From a bacterium (lineage in GTDB: Bacteria > UBA6262), in the NCBI GenBank assembly GCA_028716025.1, contig JAQUQP010000002.1, positions 1-34,548 on the forward strand: a stretch of DNA of 34,548 nucleotides. The letters are read 5' to 3'. Each line of letters starts with the position of its first letter. Within the stretch, counting starts at the first letter, position 1. This document shows positions 1 through 7,882 of the stretch, piece after piece. The position numbers and the translations under genes are program-made. Under the pieces are notes generated by a model, which worked only from the letters and a program-made list of their open reading frames with translations, made no database searches and had not been told where the DNA came from.

Positions 1-75
1 ATTATCCGCCCGTGGTTAAGTATTACTATTACTATATGGCGTATTGCCGCTCTTGCCGCCGCCGTTTTTTCATAG
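1..75 (+). CDS. Possible C-terminus of an upstream gene (partial)
   Basis: Frame 1 is open from the window edge to a TAG at 73-75 and encodes about 24 residues, mostly hydrophobic with an Ile/Thr/Ala-rich stretch, like the end of a membrane segment. The competing reading is frame 3, open from base 3 to 239, but there this stretch gives an unnatural run of Tyr, Arg and Cys residues. Frame 1 is therefore preferred here. The product cannot be recognised from so short a tail. Confidence 0.35.
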   Translation: MIRPWLSITITIWRIAALAAAVFS

Positions 76-83
76 TCTCGGGA

Positions 84-239
84 ATGTATAAGAGTATCTC
101 TATAATAATAGTCTCATTATTTGGACTAATGCCGTATCGGCTGAAAAATCTTTTATATGATGTTCTGCAGAAAAGCGTGAAAATAAAACCCTGGCTAAAG
201 AAATACATATTAAAAAAGTATAAAATGGAGCGAACATGA
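84..239 (+). CDS. Small hypothetical protein, or tail of an upstream gene
   Basis: A 51-codon reading frame starts at ATG 84 and ends in TGA at 237-239, overlapping the next start (ATG 236) in an ATGA arrangement typical of translationally coupled genes. The peptide has one hydrophobic segment near its N-terminus (about residues 5-16) and a lysine-rich tail. The GGGA before ATG 84 is too close to be a good ribosome site. The segment may therefore be the end of a longer gene that enters the window in this frame, or be joined to the frame-1 tail by a frameshift. No family is recognised. Confidence 0.4.
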   Translation: MYKSISIIIVSLFGLMPYRLKNLLYDVLQKSVKIKPWLKKYILKKYKMERT

Positions 240-1171
240 ATAAGCTATCCGTAATTACCGGAGTTTATAACGAAGAACTGACTGTCGTAGAAGTGTATGA
301 GACGATTAAAAAAACTTTTATAGACATAGGTGATAAGTATGATTACGAACATATTTTTATGGATAATTGTAGTACGGATGAAACCTTGTCTATTCTCAGG
401 GGAATCGCTGCCAAAGACAAGAGAATTAAAGTAATTTCATATTCCAAGAATTTTGGTCCGGTAAAAAGCGAGTTTATCGGTTATAAGTACGCTACCGGCA
501 AAGCAGTGATAGATTTTGAGGCCAATTTAAAGGATCCGGCGGAAATGATCCCGGTTTTTATTAAATATTGGGAAGAGGGCTATGAAGTGGTTTATGGGGT
601 CAGGAACAAAACTCAGGATAATTTTATTATGCTTTTTATGCGTAAATTGTTTTATAAAATAGCTGATATGTTAAGCAATGAGCCATTGCCGCAAAATGCC
701 GGCGGTTTTCGGCTGGTAGACCGCAAAGTGGTTGATGAACTCATTAAGATCGATGATTTTAAGCCCTATGTACGTGGTTTGATCAGCAGCATCGGGTTTA
801 AACAGATCGGGATAGATTATGAAAGAAAAGCCAGACCAAGAGGCAGGTCCAAGAGTAATTTTGGATATTTGGTGGACTTTGCTATTAATGCTTTTATTAG
901 CTATTCCATAGTGCCGATCAGAATTTGCACGTATCTGGGTGGCGTACTGGCGGCAATGAGCATACTGTTATCGATTGCCTATGCTATTATGAAACTGTTT
1001 ATGACCAATATCCAGCCTCCCGGCATTGCCACCGTTGTCGTGCTGATCTTATTCTTTTCAGGAATTCAGTTGTTTTTTCTTGGCGTTATCGGTGAATATG
1101 TTGGAGCTATTCATTCACAAGTTCGCCGGAAACCTTTCGTAGTTATCAGAGAGAAAATAAATATTAGTTAG
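236..1171 (+). CDS. GtrB/DPM1-type polyprenyl-phosphate glycosyltransferase (GT2)
   Basis: This 311-residue protein has an N-terminal GT2 GT-A domain (opening Val-Ile-Thr-Gly-Val-Tyr-Asn-Glu, then Asp43 and Asn44 before Ser-Thr-Asp) and two C-terminal membrane helices at about 230-255 and 264-289, followed by GVIGEYVG. That is the GtrB/ArnC/DPM1 plan. Such enzymes move a sugar from a nucleotide donor to polyprenyl phosphate on the inner face of the membrane, for later use by GT-C enzymes outside. GT-C-like proteins lie downstream at 2421 and 10131, which fits. The usual DADLQDP metal motif reads Glu95-Ala-Asn97-Leu-Lys-Asp-Pro, an atypical variant. GGAG at 227-230 supports the ATG. The sugar is unknown. 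Confidence 0.85.
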   Translation: MNKLSVITGVYNEELTVVEVYETIKKTFIDIGDKYDYEHIFMDNCSTDETLSILRGIAAKDKRIKVISYSKNFGPVKSEFIGYKYATGKAVIDFEANLKDPAEMIPVFIKYWEEGYEVVYGVRNKTQDNFIMLFMRKLFYKIADMLSNEPLPQNAGGFRLVDRKVVDELIKIDDFKPYVRGLISSIGFKQIGIDYERKARPRGRSKSNFGYLVDFAINAFISYSIVPIRICTYLGGVLAAMSILLSIAYAIMKLFMTNIQPPGIATVVVLILFFSGIQLFFLGVIGEYVGAIHSQVRRKPFVVIREKINIS

Positions 1172-1174
1172 GGT

Positions 1175-1186
1175 ATGTAATTACAT
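1175..1186. repeat. 12-bp perfect palindrome
   Basis: ATGTAATTACAT lies in the 44-base gap between the GtrB-like gene and the two-domain membrane protein gene. It could be an operator half-site pair or chance in AT-rich DNA. No second copy was noticed. Confidence 0.3.
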
Positions 1187-1215
1187 GGTTGGCATATTAT
1201 TGGGTGCGATAAATA

Positions 1216-2400
1216 ATGAAAAAATATAAATACTTAGCGGTTATAATACTGCTCATTGTTTTAATTATGAGTGAATACCATTATATCAAACGGGATATTA
1301 ATCGGAATACCAAGAATATACTTGATGGCTCATATTTAATGAATTCACAGATCACGGTTATTGATCCCCAACACCGGGAAATATACGGCACTGAAAACAA
1401 AGAAGGATTTTTAGCTTATGGTCCGTATATTTCATTAAGGCCAGGACGATATACTGTTAAATATGCTCTCTTAATGCCTAAGATAGTGATGGGGATCAGT
1501 GAGGGGGCGACAGTCGGTTATTGTGATGTCAATGTTAACGGTTATCCGGAATATAACCAGAAAATAGAATTAAAATTAAAAGATCTGGCTGGCGGACGTA
1601 CAAAATTGACGAAGTTAAATTTTACCGTCCCAGCCGGCAATCCGACGCTGGAATTCAGGATTTATAAAAAAGCTGGAATAGCGCTATCCTTGACCGGTCT
1701 GCAGTTACGGCCGACGGTAAGGGAAATCATTTTTTCGAAAGAAAGTAAGTGGGTAAAATTTAATATGGTCCTGGCAGTGTCCGTGGTATTGTTATTAGGA
1801 TCATTCTTTATGGTTTATTTGCTAAAAAAGTCATTCGGTTATAAATACAGGTTAAAAATAGCAGGATTTATTATCTTCCTGGCTTTTGCCGAATGGTGGT
1901 GGTTTAGTCATAAATTATTACTGCCAATTTTTCCCGGAGCGAGCATGTCCACACAAATTGGCATAATTGATACAAAACATAGTGAGATCAGAGGGATAGG
2001 GGGTAAAAACGGATATTTAACGTTTGGCCCATATTTGCCATTGGCCGAAGGTAATTATGCCGTTATTTATAAACTGAAGTTAAATAATTACGTTCCGCGG
2101 GACAATCCCAACCGGGAGATCGGAGTGGCGGATATAAATATAGTCGGTTTTGAGAAAGAAGGAGTAACCAGAGTAATAAAAGCCGGTGATTTTAACGGCC
2201 GGCATAGGGCTAAAGTGGTGATGAGATTTAAAGTCCCACCGGGAATGCCCGGAATTGAATGCCGGATTTTCCAGTACGGAGGTAATGACCTGTCATTAAT
2301 ATCCATCCGGGCCCATACGACTGATTATATCAAGAAGTATTATAAGATCCATCTTGATTTTATAGGCCTGGCTTTGCTGTTAGCCATAGTTTTCATATAG
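1216..2400 (+). CDS. Membrane protein with two copies of a repeated extracytoplasmic domain
   Basis: The 394-residue protein has four predicted membrane helices (about 6-20, 183-203, 213-229, 377-394) and two related globular domains, at about 38-165 and 240-365. Lysine/arginine-rich loops at 204-214 and at the N-terminus place both domains outside the membrane by the positive-inside rule. The same domain occurs once in each of the proteins at 2421 and 10131. There is no catalytic GT-C region, so this protein looks like a non-catalytic partner: a binding, docking or scaffolding protein for the glycan or for the two GT-C-like proteins. The function is inferred only from context. No known family name is assigned. 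Confidence 0.8.
   Translation: MKKYKYLAVIILLIVLIMSEYHYIKRDINRNTKNILDGSYLMNSQITVIDPQHREIYGTENKEGFLAYGPYISLRPGRYTVKYALLMPKIVMGISEGATVGYCDVNVNGYPEYNQKIELKLKDLAGGRTKLTKLNFTVPAGNPTLEFRIYKKAGIALSLTGLQLRPTVREIIFSKESKWVKFNMVLAVSVVLLLGSFFMVYLLKKSFGYKYRLKIAGFIIFLAFAEWWWFSHKLLLPIFPGASMSTQIGIIDTKHSEIRGIGGKNGYLTFGPYLPLAEGNYAVIYKLKLNNYVPRDNPNREIGVADINIVGFEKEGVTRVIKAGDFNGRHRAKVVMRFKVPPGMPGIECRIFQYGGNDLSLISIRAHTTDYIKKYYKIHLDFIGLALLLAIVFI
1327..1710 (+). repeat. Repeated domain, copy A (residues 38-165 of the 1216 protein)
   Basis: Shared landmarks across the copies are: Asn/Thr-Ser/Thr-Gln near the start; Gly-Phe/Tyr-Leu-x-Tyr/Phe-Gly-Pro-Tyr; Pro/Arg-x-Gly-x-Tyr; Gly-x-x-Asp/Asn-Val/Ile-Asn-Val/Ile; and Pro-x-Gly-x-Pro-x-x-Glu-Phe/Cys-Arg. 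In this copy the terminal Phe-Gln-Tyr-x-Gly-Asn motif has degenerated to Tyr-Lys-Lys-Ala-Gly-Ile. Alternating hydrophobic strands suggest a beta sandwich. Confidence 0.75.
1933..2310 (+). repeat. Repeated domain, copy B (residues 240-365 of the 1216 protein)
   Basis: This is the second copy within the same protein. It keeps STQ, GYLTFGPYLPL, the Gly-Val-Ala-Asp-Ile-Asn-Ile core, PPGMP and RIFQYGGND. It is closer by eye to the copies at 2520 and 10350 than to copy A, which argues against a recent simple tandem duplication inside this gene. Confidence 0.75.
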
Positions 2401-2420
2401 GGTCATAGGAGAAAAAGATA

Positions 2421-4787
2421 ATGAAAATTGCCAAGAAGAGTTCCTGGCTGTTGATCGTAATAGCTGTTTTCATATTTGAATTCTGGCTGTTCCAGAAGGT
2501 CGGATATATTAAAATATTTTCCGGCGAGTACAGTATGAATTCTCAGTTATCGACTTTTAAAGACCATAAGATCACCGGTGATGGCGCCGCGGCCGGTTTT
2601 CTCTGTTACGGTCCATACCTTCCTTTAAAAAAGGGTACATATATCGTTAAGTTTGTGGTTCAGGTGAATAATTCGGTAACTGACTTAGAGAAAAAAGTAG
2701 GTTTTTGTAACGTCAACGTAGTTGGGCAGGATAGCTATAATACCACCACGGAGCTTACGCTCAGGGATTTCAGTAAAACCAGCCAATTGGTCATACATGA
2801 TTCTAAAACTCCTGGACAGCCGATCCTGGAATGGCGGCATTTCCTGGAAAAAACTGTTAAATTAAAAGTGAAAATACCAGAGGGGATGCCCCAGACCGAA
2901 TTCAGAGTTTTCCAATATGCCGGTAATAATGTAACGGTTGATGGCATATATCTTAGACCGCGTAACCTGAAAAGCCTGTTGGGCGTGCTGCTGAACAATT
3001 TCCTTAAATATAACCTTATTTTATTCGGGATATTGTGCCTAATTTGCGCTATAGTATACGTGCGCCGGCAATACCAAAAGAATCTGTACCGCCAGGAAAT
3101 TCCCTATGCTCTGCCGGGGACTTTTATTTGGTCTGGCGCGGTGGTAGGCTTTTTTGCTTTGCTCATGCTTAATTCTTATCTATTGGATAAAGCTAAGATC
3201 CCATTTTCCGGCTGGCTCGAAAGCGGTCTTATTATGGCGGAAGCAGCTATCTTTTGGTATCTCGTCAGGAAGAATAAATGGTCCTGGCCGTCTATTTCTT
3301 ATAACCGCGGTGATAGTTTCTTTTTTACCTTGGTCTTTGGTTTTATCGGTTACGTTCTCTTAAAGCCGGTTTGGCCAACCTGCATGCCTATTAATTTCAG
3401 TTCAGATGCCGTCTATCACTTTTCTTACATTGATTACATATTCCGTTATAATAATATCAGCGGATTCGGTGTGAGCGCCTATCCTTTTGGATATCATCTG
3501 ATGACAGCTATGCTGGCAAAGTTTACCACTATACCGCCTATTAAGGTGATGCAATTGATCCTGATTTTTAGCGTAGCTCTTACTACCGCCATGACTTACG
3601 CCATTATTTGCCGGTTGTTTGATCTGCGCCAAGACGGCCGTTGGCTGGCATTGGGCATAGTATTTACATTGTTCTGGGTCAGGGGATATTACGAGCTTTC
3701 TTTCAATGCTTTCTTCCATGCTCCCATGATCTTTAGCTATTTATTCCTGATCTTATTCCTATGGGGATTGATAGAATATCGCCGGTCGAACCATTGGCTC
3801 ATATTCCTGGTATTGAATTTAGCCGGTATAGGGCTGGCCTATACGTATACTTCTTACCTGCCGCTGCTGGTTATTCCGGCTATTCTTACCATATTCTTAA
3901 GACTGGATCTAAAGTTTTCCCGCCGTTGGTTGGATGTTATTTTAATCTTGCTGATACCCATGATCTTAGTCGTTATTCATCTTATCTCAGGCAATACCGG
4001 CAAGGTCGGCTTGGATGTCCTTAATCATGAAGGGTGGTGTATCCCGGCACGGTTTGCTGATTTCGGCGACTTCGGTGAACATAAGATTGGCGGTGTATTC
4101 CTGGTATTGGCTTTACTGGGCATTCCTTTGTTTATCACCAGCCGTCAGGCAAATCTGCCTTTTTTGAGTTTTACTTTTGCGGTTTTGTTCAATTTCGGGG
4201 CTTTATATGCTTTACGGCATTACTTCAATATATTTTCCTATTACCAGGCTAACAAAATTCTTTATATTACCCCTTATTTGGCGGTGGTTTTTATCACTGC
4301 GGTAGTGTATACTCTCCGCCGGCAGATCATCGAAAAATATCAGCCGATAGTGGGTAAGAAGATCTACCCGGCTTTGGCCGTCTTCTGGTCAATATTCTTG
4401 ATCTGGTTCATGGTTTATATTTTCAAGATGGAAAGTTATAAGCCAAATTACAATGAAATGATCAGGGAACCGATTTACCTGAGTATGGAATGGTCCCGCA
4501 ATAATATCAAGGGTCCTTTTACCTGTATTTATCATCAAAACATGGTGGGGCATTGGATGAGAGGCGGATTCCTCTACGATATGCCTAATGGAATGAATAA
4601 TGACCAGTATTACAGCCAGGTGATCGTTGGGCCGCTGCCGTCTCTAAAGGATTGGCTGGTAAAAGCCAACCACGGTGAAGTAGCGGTAATTGATGATCTA
4701 ACTTTAACACCCTTAACTCCGGAAGAGTCAGCCTTATTTGAAATATTGTTCCAACGTGAGAACAGCGCGGTAATTCGTAAGAAATAA
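2421..4787 (+). CDS. GT-C-like multi-spanning membrane protein with N-terminal repeated domain
   Basis: The 788-residue protein starts with a short basic N-terminus and a membrane helix (about 9-25). The repeated extracytoplasmic domain follows (34-180), then a helix at 196-213 and a basic cytoplasmic loop. A long series of about ten or more helices comes next. After helix ~300-315 an outward loop carries Ser327-Ser-Asp329-Ala-Val-Tyr-His333 and then Tyr-Pro-Phe-Gly-Tyr-His at 354-359, an acidic/His pattern seen in large GT-C-like membrane glycosyltransferases. The last ~110 residues form a soluble tail. The likely role is outer-face sugar transfer from a polyprenyl-phosphate donor, perhaps one made by the GtrB-like enzyme at 236. 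Only the fold class is reasonably supported; donor and acceptor are unknown. An AGGAG site precedes the ATG. Confidence 0.75.
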   Translation: MKIAKKSSWLLIVIAVFIFEFWLFQKVGYIKIFSGEYSMNSQLSTFKDHKITGDGAAAGFLCYGPYLPLKKGTYIVKFVVQVNNSVTDLEKKVGFCNVNVVGQDSYNTTTELTLRDFSKTSQLVIHDSKTPGQPILEWRHFLEKTVKLKVKIPEGMPQTEFRVFQYAGNNVTVDGIYLRPRNLKSLLGVLLNNFLKYNLILFGILCLICAIVYVRRQYQKNLYRQEIPYALPGTFIWSGAVVGFFALLMLNSYLLDKAKIPFSGWLESGLIMAEAAIFWYLVRKNKWSWPSISYNRGDSFFFTLVFGFIGYVLLKPVWPTCMPINFSSDAVYHFSYIDYIFRYNNISGFGVSAYPFGYHLMTAMLAKFTTIPPIKVMQLILIFSVALTTAMTYAIICRLFDLRQDGRWLALGIVFTLFWVRGYYELSFNAFFHAPMIFSYLFLILFLWGLIEYRRSNHWLIFLVLNLAGIGLAYTYTSYLPLLVIPAILTIFLRLDLKFSRRWLDVILILLIPMILVVIHLISGNTGKVGLDVLNHEGWCIPARFADFGDFGEHKIGGVFLVLALLGIPLFITSRQANLPFLSFTFAVLFNFGALYALRHYFNIFSYYQANKILYITPYLAVVFITAVVYTLRRQIIEKYQPIVGKKIYPALAVFWSIFLIWFMVYIFKMESYKPNYNEMIREPIYLSMEWSRNNIKGPFTCIYHQNMVGHWMRGGFLYDMPNGMNNDQYYSQVIVGPLPSLKDWLVKANHGEVAVIDDLTLTPLTPEESALFEILFQRENSAVIRKK
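2520..2960 (+). repeat. Repeated domain, copy C (residues 34-180 of the 2421 protein)
   Basis: This copy has NSQ, GFLCYGPYLPL, GFCNVNVVG, IPEGMP and FRVFQYAGNN in the shared order. It carries an extra ~22 residues (about 122-143, bases 2784-2849) between two strands that are joined by a short turn in the other copies. Confidence 0.75.
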
Positions 4788-4795
4788 GGATAAAA

Positions 4796-6115
4796 ATGTC
4801 AGCTCTGGATTTCCCTACTTTTAAGAAAATACCGGTACATATTTGGATCGCGGCCAGCGCTTGGGGCAGCCGTTTAATCACCGGGTTGGTACAACTTTTC
4901 AGCATGCGTATCTTGATCGGCGGTCTGGGCACTGAACGATACGCGGTATTCGTGCTCTTAACCAGCTTGATCGGTTGGTATACCCTGGCCGATGCCGGAG
5001 TGGGATTAAGCTTAATGAACTATATTTCCGAACAACGGGCTAAGAAGGAATCATATGCCCGTTATGTGCTAATGGCAGCGCTGATCACCCTGCTGGAATT
5101 AGTTGCCGGCTTAATTATCCTTTATGGCTTGGGCTTGTTAGCGGCTCCCATATTTCTTAAACAATTCGGATTTCTGGGGCAAGCGGAAAAAATCAAGTTG
5201 TTCTACATATCCGGGGCTATCCTTTTTTCAACCAGCTTGTGTGGTTTGACATATAAGATCTGGTATGCTGAGCAGAAGGGGTATTTGGCTAATATTGTGC
5301 CGGCGGTGGCTTCCTTGCTGGGTCTGGCAGGAGCCTGGCTGGTGTTGCGGAACCCGGTTACTAATAAGCTTTATTGGAGCCTGCTGGCTTTTATCTCTCC
5401 TCCGCTAGCGCTGGGATTGGGACTATTTTTATTCAAAATAGCTTTTATTGGTCGGGAAAATTGGCATTTTGAGCCGGCGATTTTGGCAGCGATAATAAAG
5501 AGGGCAATGAGATTTTTTGGTTTTACTCTGTTGGGACTGGTCATTACCCAGATAGATTATCTTATTTTGTCACAAACAGTAAAAGCTTATGATATCGTGA
5601 TCTATAATATTGTTACCAAACTGTATAGTTTTGCTTTTACCATCTATGCCGCAGTACTGGCGGCCTGGCACCCGGTAAATTGTGAAATGTACATCAGGCG
5701 AGAGTTTGATAAAATTAAGAGCAATGCCAGGCTTTATGCATTGGCCGGGATTGGCGGTATGACTCTATTCATCATTTTACTGCTGGTTTTCAAGTCTTAT
5801 GTGGGACGTATTTTTTCGCCTAACGAAATAATCGTTATCCCTGGTTTATTTATACTATTCACTGGTTTGTATTTTATCATTCGCATCTGGAATGACACTT
5901 TTGTGACCCTTCTGGTCAGTATGAATAAATTCAGACAAATGTTTATGATCGCACCTGTGCAAATCGCTATTTCCCTGGGCTTGCAGATATTTTTAGCCAG
6001 ACAATACGGTATTTATGGTATTGCGGCGGGTTTGTTTATAGCCTATGTGCTGACCAGTGCTTGGTTTTTGCCTTGGGCCGCTTTTAGGTTCATATCTGGG
6101 ATGAAAAAGGAGTAA
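4796..6115 (+). CDS. Lipid-linked oligosaccharide flippase (Wzx-like), first copy
   Basis: The 439-residue, strongly hydrophobic protein has about 12 helices. Its N-terminus is typical of the MOP/polysaccharide-synthase superfamily: Ala-Ala-Ser-Ala-Trp-Gly-Ser-Arg, then RILIGGLGTERYAVFVLL and DAGVGLSLMNYISEQRAK. Members move undecaprenyl-diphosphate-linked repeat units across the inner membrane. A GGAT sequence sits six bases before the ATG, and the stop is followed within two bases by the next gene. A second flippase gene lies at 28513, with only limited similarity seen by eye. The cargo cannot be read from sequence. Confidence 0.85.
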   Translation: MSALDFPTFKKIPVHIWIAASAWGSRLITGLVQLFSMRILIGGLGTERYAVFVLLTSLIGWYTLADAGVGLSLMNYISEQRAKKESYARYVLMAALITLLELVAGLIILYGLGLLAAPIFLKQFGFLGQAEKIKLFYISGAILFSTSLCGLTYKIWYAEQKGYLANIVPAVASLLGLAGAWLVLRNPVTNKLYWSLLAFISPPLALGLGLFLFKIAFIGRENWHFEPAILAAIIKRAMRFFGFTLLGLVITQIDYLILSQTVKAYDIVIYNIVTKLYSFAFTIYAAVLAAWHPVNCEMYIRREFDKIKSNARLYALAGIGGMTLFIILLLVFKSYVGRIFSPNEIIVIPGLFILFTGLYFIIRIWNDTFVTLLVSMNKFRQMFMIAPVQIAISLGLQIFLARQYGIYGIAAGLFIAYVLTSAWFLPWAAFRFISGMKKE

Positions 6116-6116
6116 T

Positions 6117-7121
6117 GTGAGCAAAATAAAATTATCCATTTGCATCCCCACTTACCAGCGGGAGAACTGGCTGAAAGAATGCCTGGGATCGTTGGTGCCG
6201 CAAATTACTTCGGATGAAGTAGAGGTCGTGGTCGTCGATAATTGTTCCCAGGATAACACTACCCAGGTGGTAAATGATTTTGTTAAAAATAACCAGCGGA
6301 TACGATATTACCGTAACGAGCGAAATCTTGGTTACAGCGGTGGACAGGCAAAATGCTTTGAATATTCCCGGGGGGATTATACCGCTATTCTCTGCGATGA
6401 TGATGTTTACCTTGACGGCGAAGTAGCGGAGATATTCAAAGTTATAAACCAGCCGCAAGAATACGCTTTAATCGCTCTTAATTATTATAATTTTGTAGAG
6501 AATTATCAAAAACCGCATAAAGCTGATTTTTGTCCGGAAAAAGATCTGGTTTTTAAACGCGCCTATGATATCCTGCATTATCCTTCAGTGGGACACTATT
6601 CAGCCGTGATTTTTAATATGCGTTTAGCCAGGCAAAAACTACCTCTACTGGACCTGGCTGCCGCGGAGAAACACCGGGGTATAATTTCTGAATTAGCCGT
6701 CCGGGTAACCGCAGGGTCAAACTTGCCGGCTTATTTTATCGGTGCCAGGAAACTGGCAGTGCGCATCCCTTTTAGCCTGGATTATGATACTTTAAAGCAT
6801 TTATGTATAGATGAATACGAATTTTATTCAGCTTTATATAAAGAGGGTATTATTACCGAAGCGGATTTGGCTTGCCGGATAAACTGGACAATGATCCGTC
6901 TGCCTAAAGCCATAATTAAAGACTGGTCTAAACTGGACACCGCGGAAAGAAAAGCAGTATCTGAAAAACTCATTGGCTATTTTAGTAATAATGAAAGTTT
7001 TATCCGTCATAGCCTGCCCTTGCTGAATTGGGGAAAAAACTCGGCTGTCAGAAGCTTGTACCGTTTACTAAGCTGGATGGCGGCGGAGAAGAGGAAGCTG
7101 GTATGCACTATCAGAAAATAA
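6117..7121 (+). CDS. Family 2 glycosyltransferase
   Basis: The 334-residue protein has a clear GT2 GT-A domain: LSICIPTYQRENWL at 6-19, Val-Val-Asp-Asn-Cys-Ser, NERNLGYSGG, and an Asp94-Asp-Asp96 metal triad. No membrane helices are seen, so it acts in the cytoplasm on the growing lipid-linked glycan. The start is GTG at 6117, because the ATG two bases upstream runs straight into a stop; AAGGAG at 6107-6112 is four bases before the GTG. It resembles the GT2 at 7883 in length and in the DDD motif, so the two probably add successive residues. Donor unknown. Confidence 0.85.
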   Translation: MSKIKLSICIPTYQRENWLKECLGSLVPQITSDEVEVVVVDNCSQDNTTQVVNDFVKNNQRIRYYRNERNLGYSGGQAKCFEYSRGDYTAILCDDDVYLDGEVAEIFKVINQPQEYALIALNYYNFVENYQKPHKADFCPEKDLVFKRAYDILHYPSVGHYSAVIFNMRLARQKLPLLDLAAAEKHRGIISELAVRVTAGSNLPAYFIGARKLAVRIPFSLDYDTLKHLCIDEYEFYSALYKEGIITEADLACRINWTMIRLPKAIIKDWSKLDTAERKAVSEKLIGYFSNNESFIRHSLPLLNWGKNSAVRSLYRLLSWMAAEKRKLVCTIRK

Positions 7122-7137
7122 ACCTTACCACATGGTC

Positions 7138-7142
7138 AGGAG
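7138..7142 (+). promoter_or_regulatory. Ribosome binding site fixing the methyltransferase start
   Basis: AGGAG lies seven bases before ATG 7150. The in-frame ATG 7132 has no such site and would place this AGGAG inside the gene, so 7150 is preferred. Confidence 0.6.
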
Positions 7143-7149
7143 AATAATA

Positions 7150-7878
7150 ATGGGATGGGACAGTAAAGGCAGAATTTATGAGAATTATACCAAGCATGTT
7201 TCACAGCATCAGGATGTGTCTGGAGAAGGATTAAAGCGTTGGAGCAGTTATTATCAGTCAAATTACGCGAAATTTTTACCACCTGATAAAGAGGCCAGAA
7301 TATTGGATGTCGGCTGCGGTTATGGAAGGGTGATGTATTTTTTACGAAGTGCGGGATATAATAATGTTACCGGTATTGACATAAGTCCTCAACAGATCGA
7401 AGCCGCGAGAAAAAACGGGTTTACCCGGGTTGAAAAAGTGTCAGCTTTTGAGTATTTGGCGGACAAAGAAGAACAGTTCGATATTATTTTCATGATCGAT
7501 ATTCTGGAGCATATTGAAAAAGCGGAAGTAATCAAGCTTCTCGATAGGATCCTGCTGGCGTTAAAACCTTCTGGCCGTTTGGTTTTACAGCTGCCTAACG
7601 CGCTTACTCCCTTAAATGTATACCTTTACCGGGATTTTACGCATGAAACCGCCTTTACCGTCACCAGCATAGAACAAATCTTAGGTATTGCCAGGTTCCA
7701 AAATATCCGAACTTATCCCATCCCGCCACATATTCACGGTCCAAAGAGCTTGGCCTTCAATCTTCTGTGGCGGATCATCTGGCAAAATTTAATACGGTTT
7801 TATATGTTGACCGCTAATGGAGATTTAATGGGTGATATTTACACGAGTAATCTAATAGCAGTAGCTGAAAAGGGATAA
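7150..7878 (+). CDS. Class I SAM-dependent methyltransferase
   Basis: The 242-residue protein has motif I as Leu-Asp-Val-Gly-Cys-Gly-Tyr-Gly at about 52-59, an acidic end to strand 2 (GIDISPQQI), and Asp-Ile-Leu-Glu-His before a helix and a LKPSGRLVLQLPN strand. This is the methyltransferase type 11/UbiE-like fold. Lying between two GT2 genes, it probably O- or N-methylates a sugar of the repeat unit or caps the chain. The target is unknown. It ends four bases before the next gene. Confidence 0.85.
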   Translation: MGWDSKGRIYENYTKHVSQHQDVSGEGLKRWSSYYQSNYAKFLPPDKEARILDVGCGYGRVMYFLRSAGYNNVTGIDISPQQIEAARKNGFTRVEKVSAFEYLADKEEQFDIIFMIDILEHIEKAEVIKLLDRILLALKPSGRLVLQLPNALTPLNVYLYRDFTHETAFTVTSIEQILGIARFQNIRTYPIPPHIHGPKSLAFNLLWRIIWQNLIRFYMLTANGDLMGDIYTSNLIAVAEKG

Positions 7879-7882
7879 TTGC

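Noticed and set aside
12..239. A 75-residue gene starting at GTG 12
   Set aside because: There is no ribosome site and no upstream stop in that frame, and the first third is an unnatural Tyr/Arg/Cys-rich sequence. The better readings are a frame-1 tail to 75 and a frame starting at 84.
2400..2421. The 1216 gene as a piece split from the 2421 gene by a stop mutation
   Set aside because: Reading through the TAG gives only six codons before another stop, and the 2421 gene has its own ribosome site and N-terminal helix. The 1216 gene ends naturally after its fourth helix.
7132..7149. Upstream ATG 7132 as the methyltransferase start
   Set aside because: AGGAG at 7138-7142 is placed correctly for ATG 7150, not for 7132.
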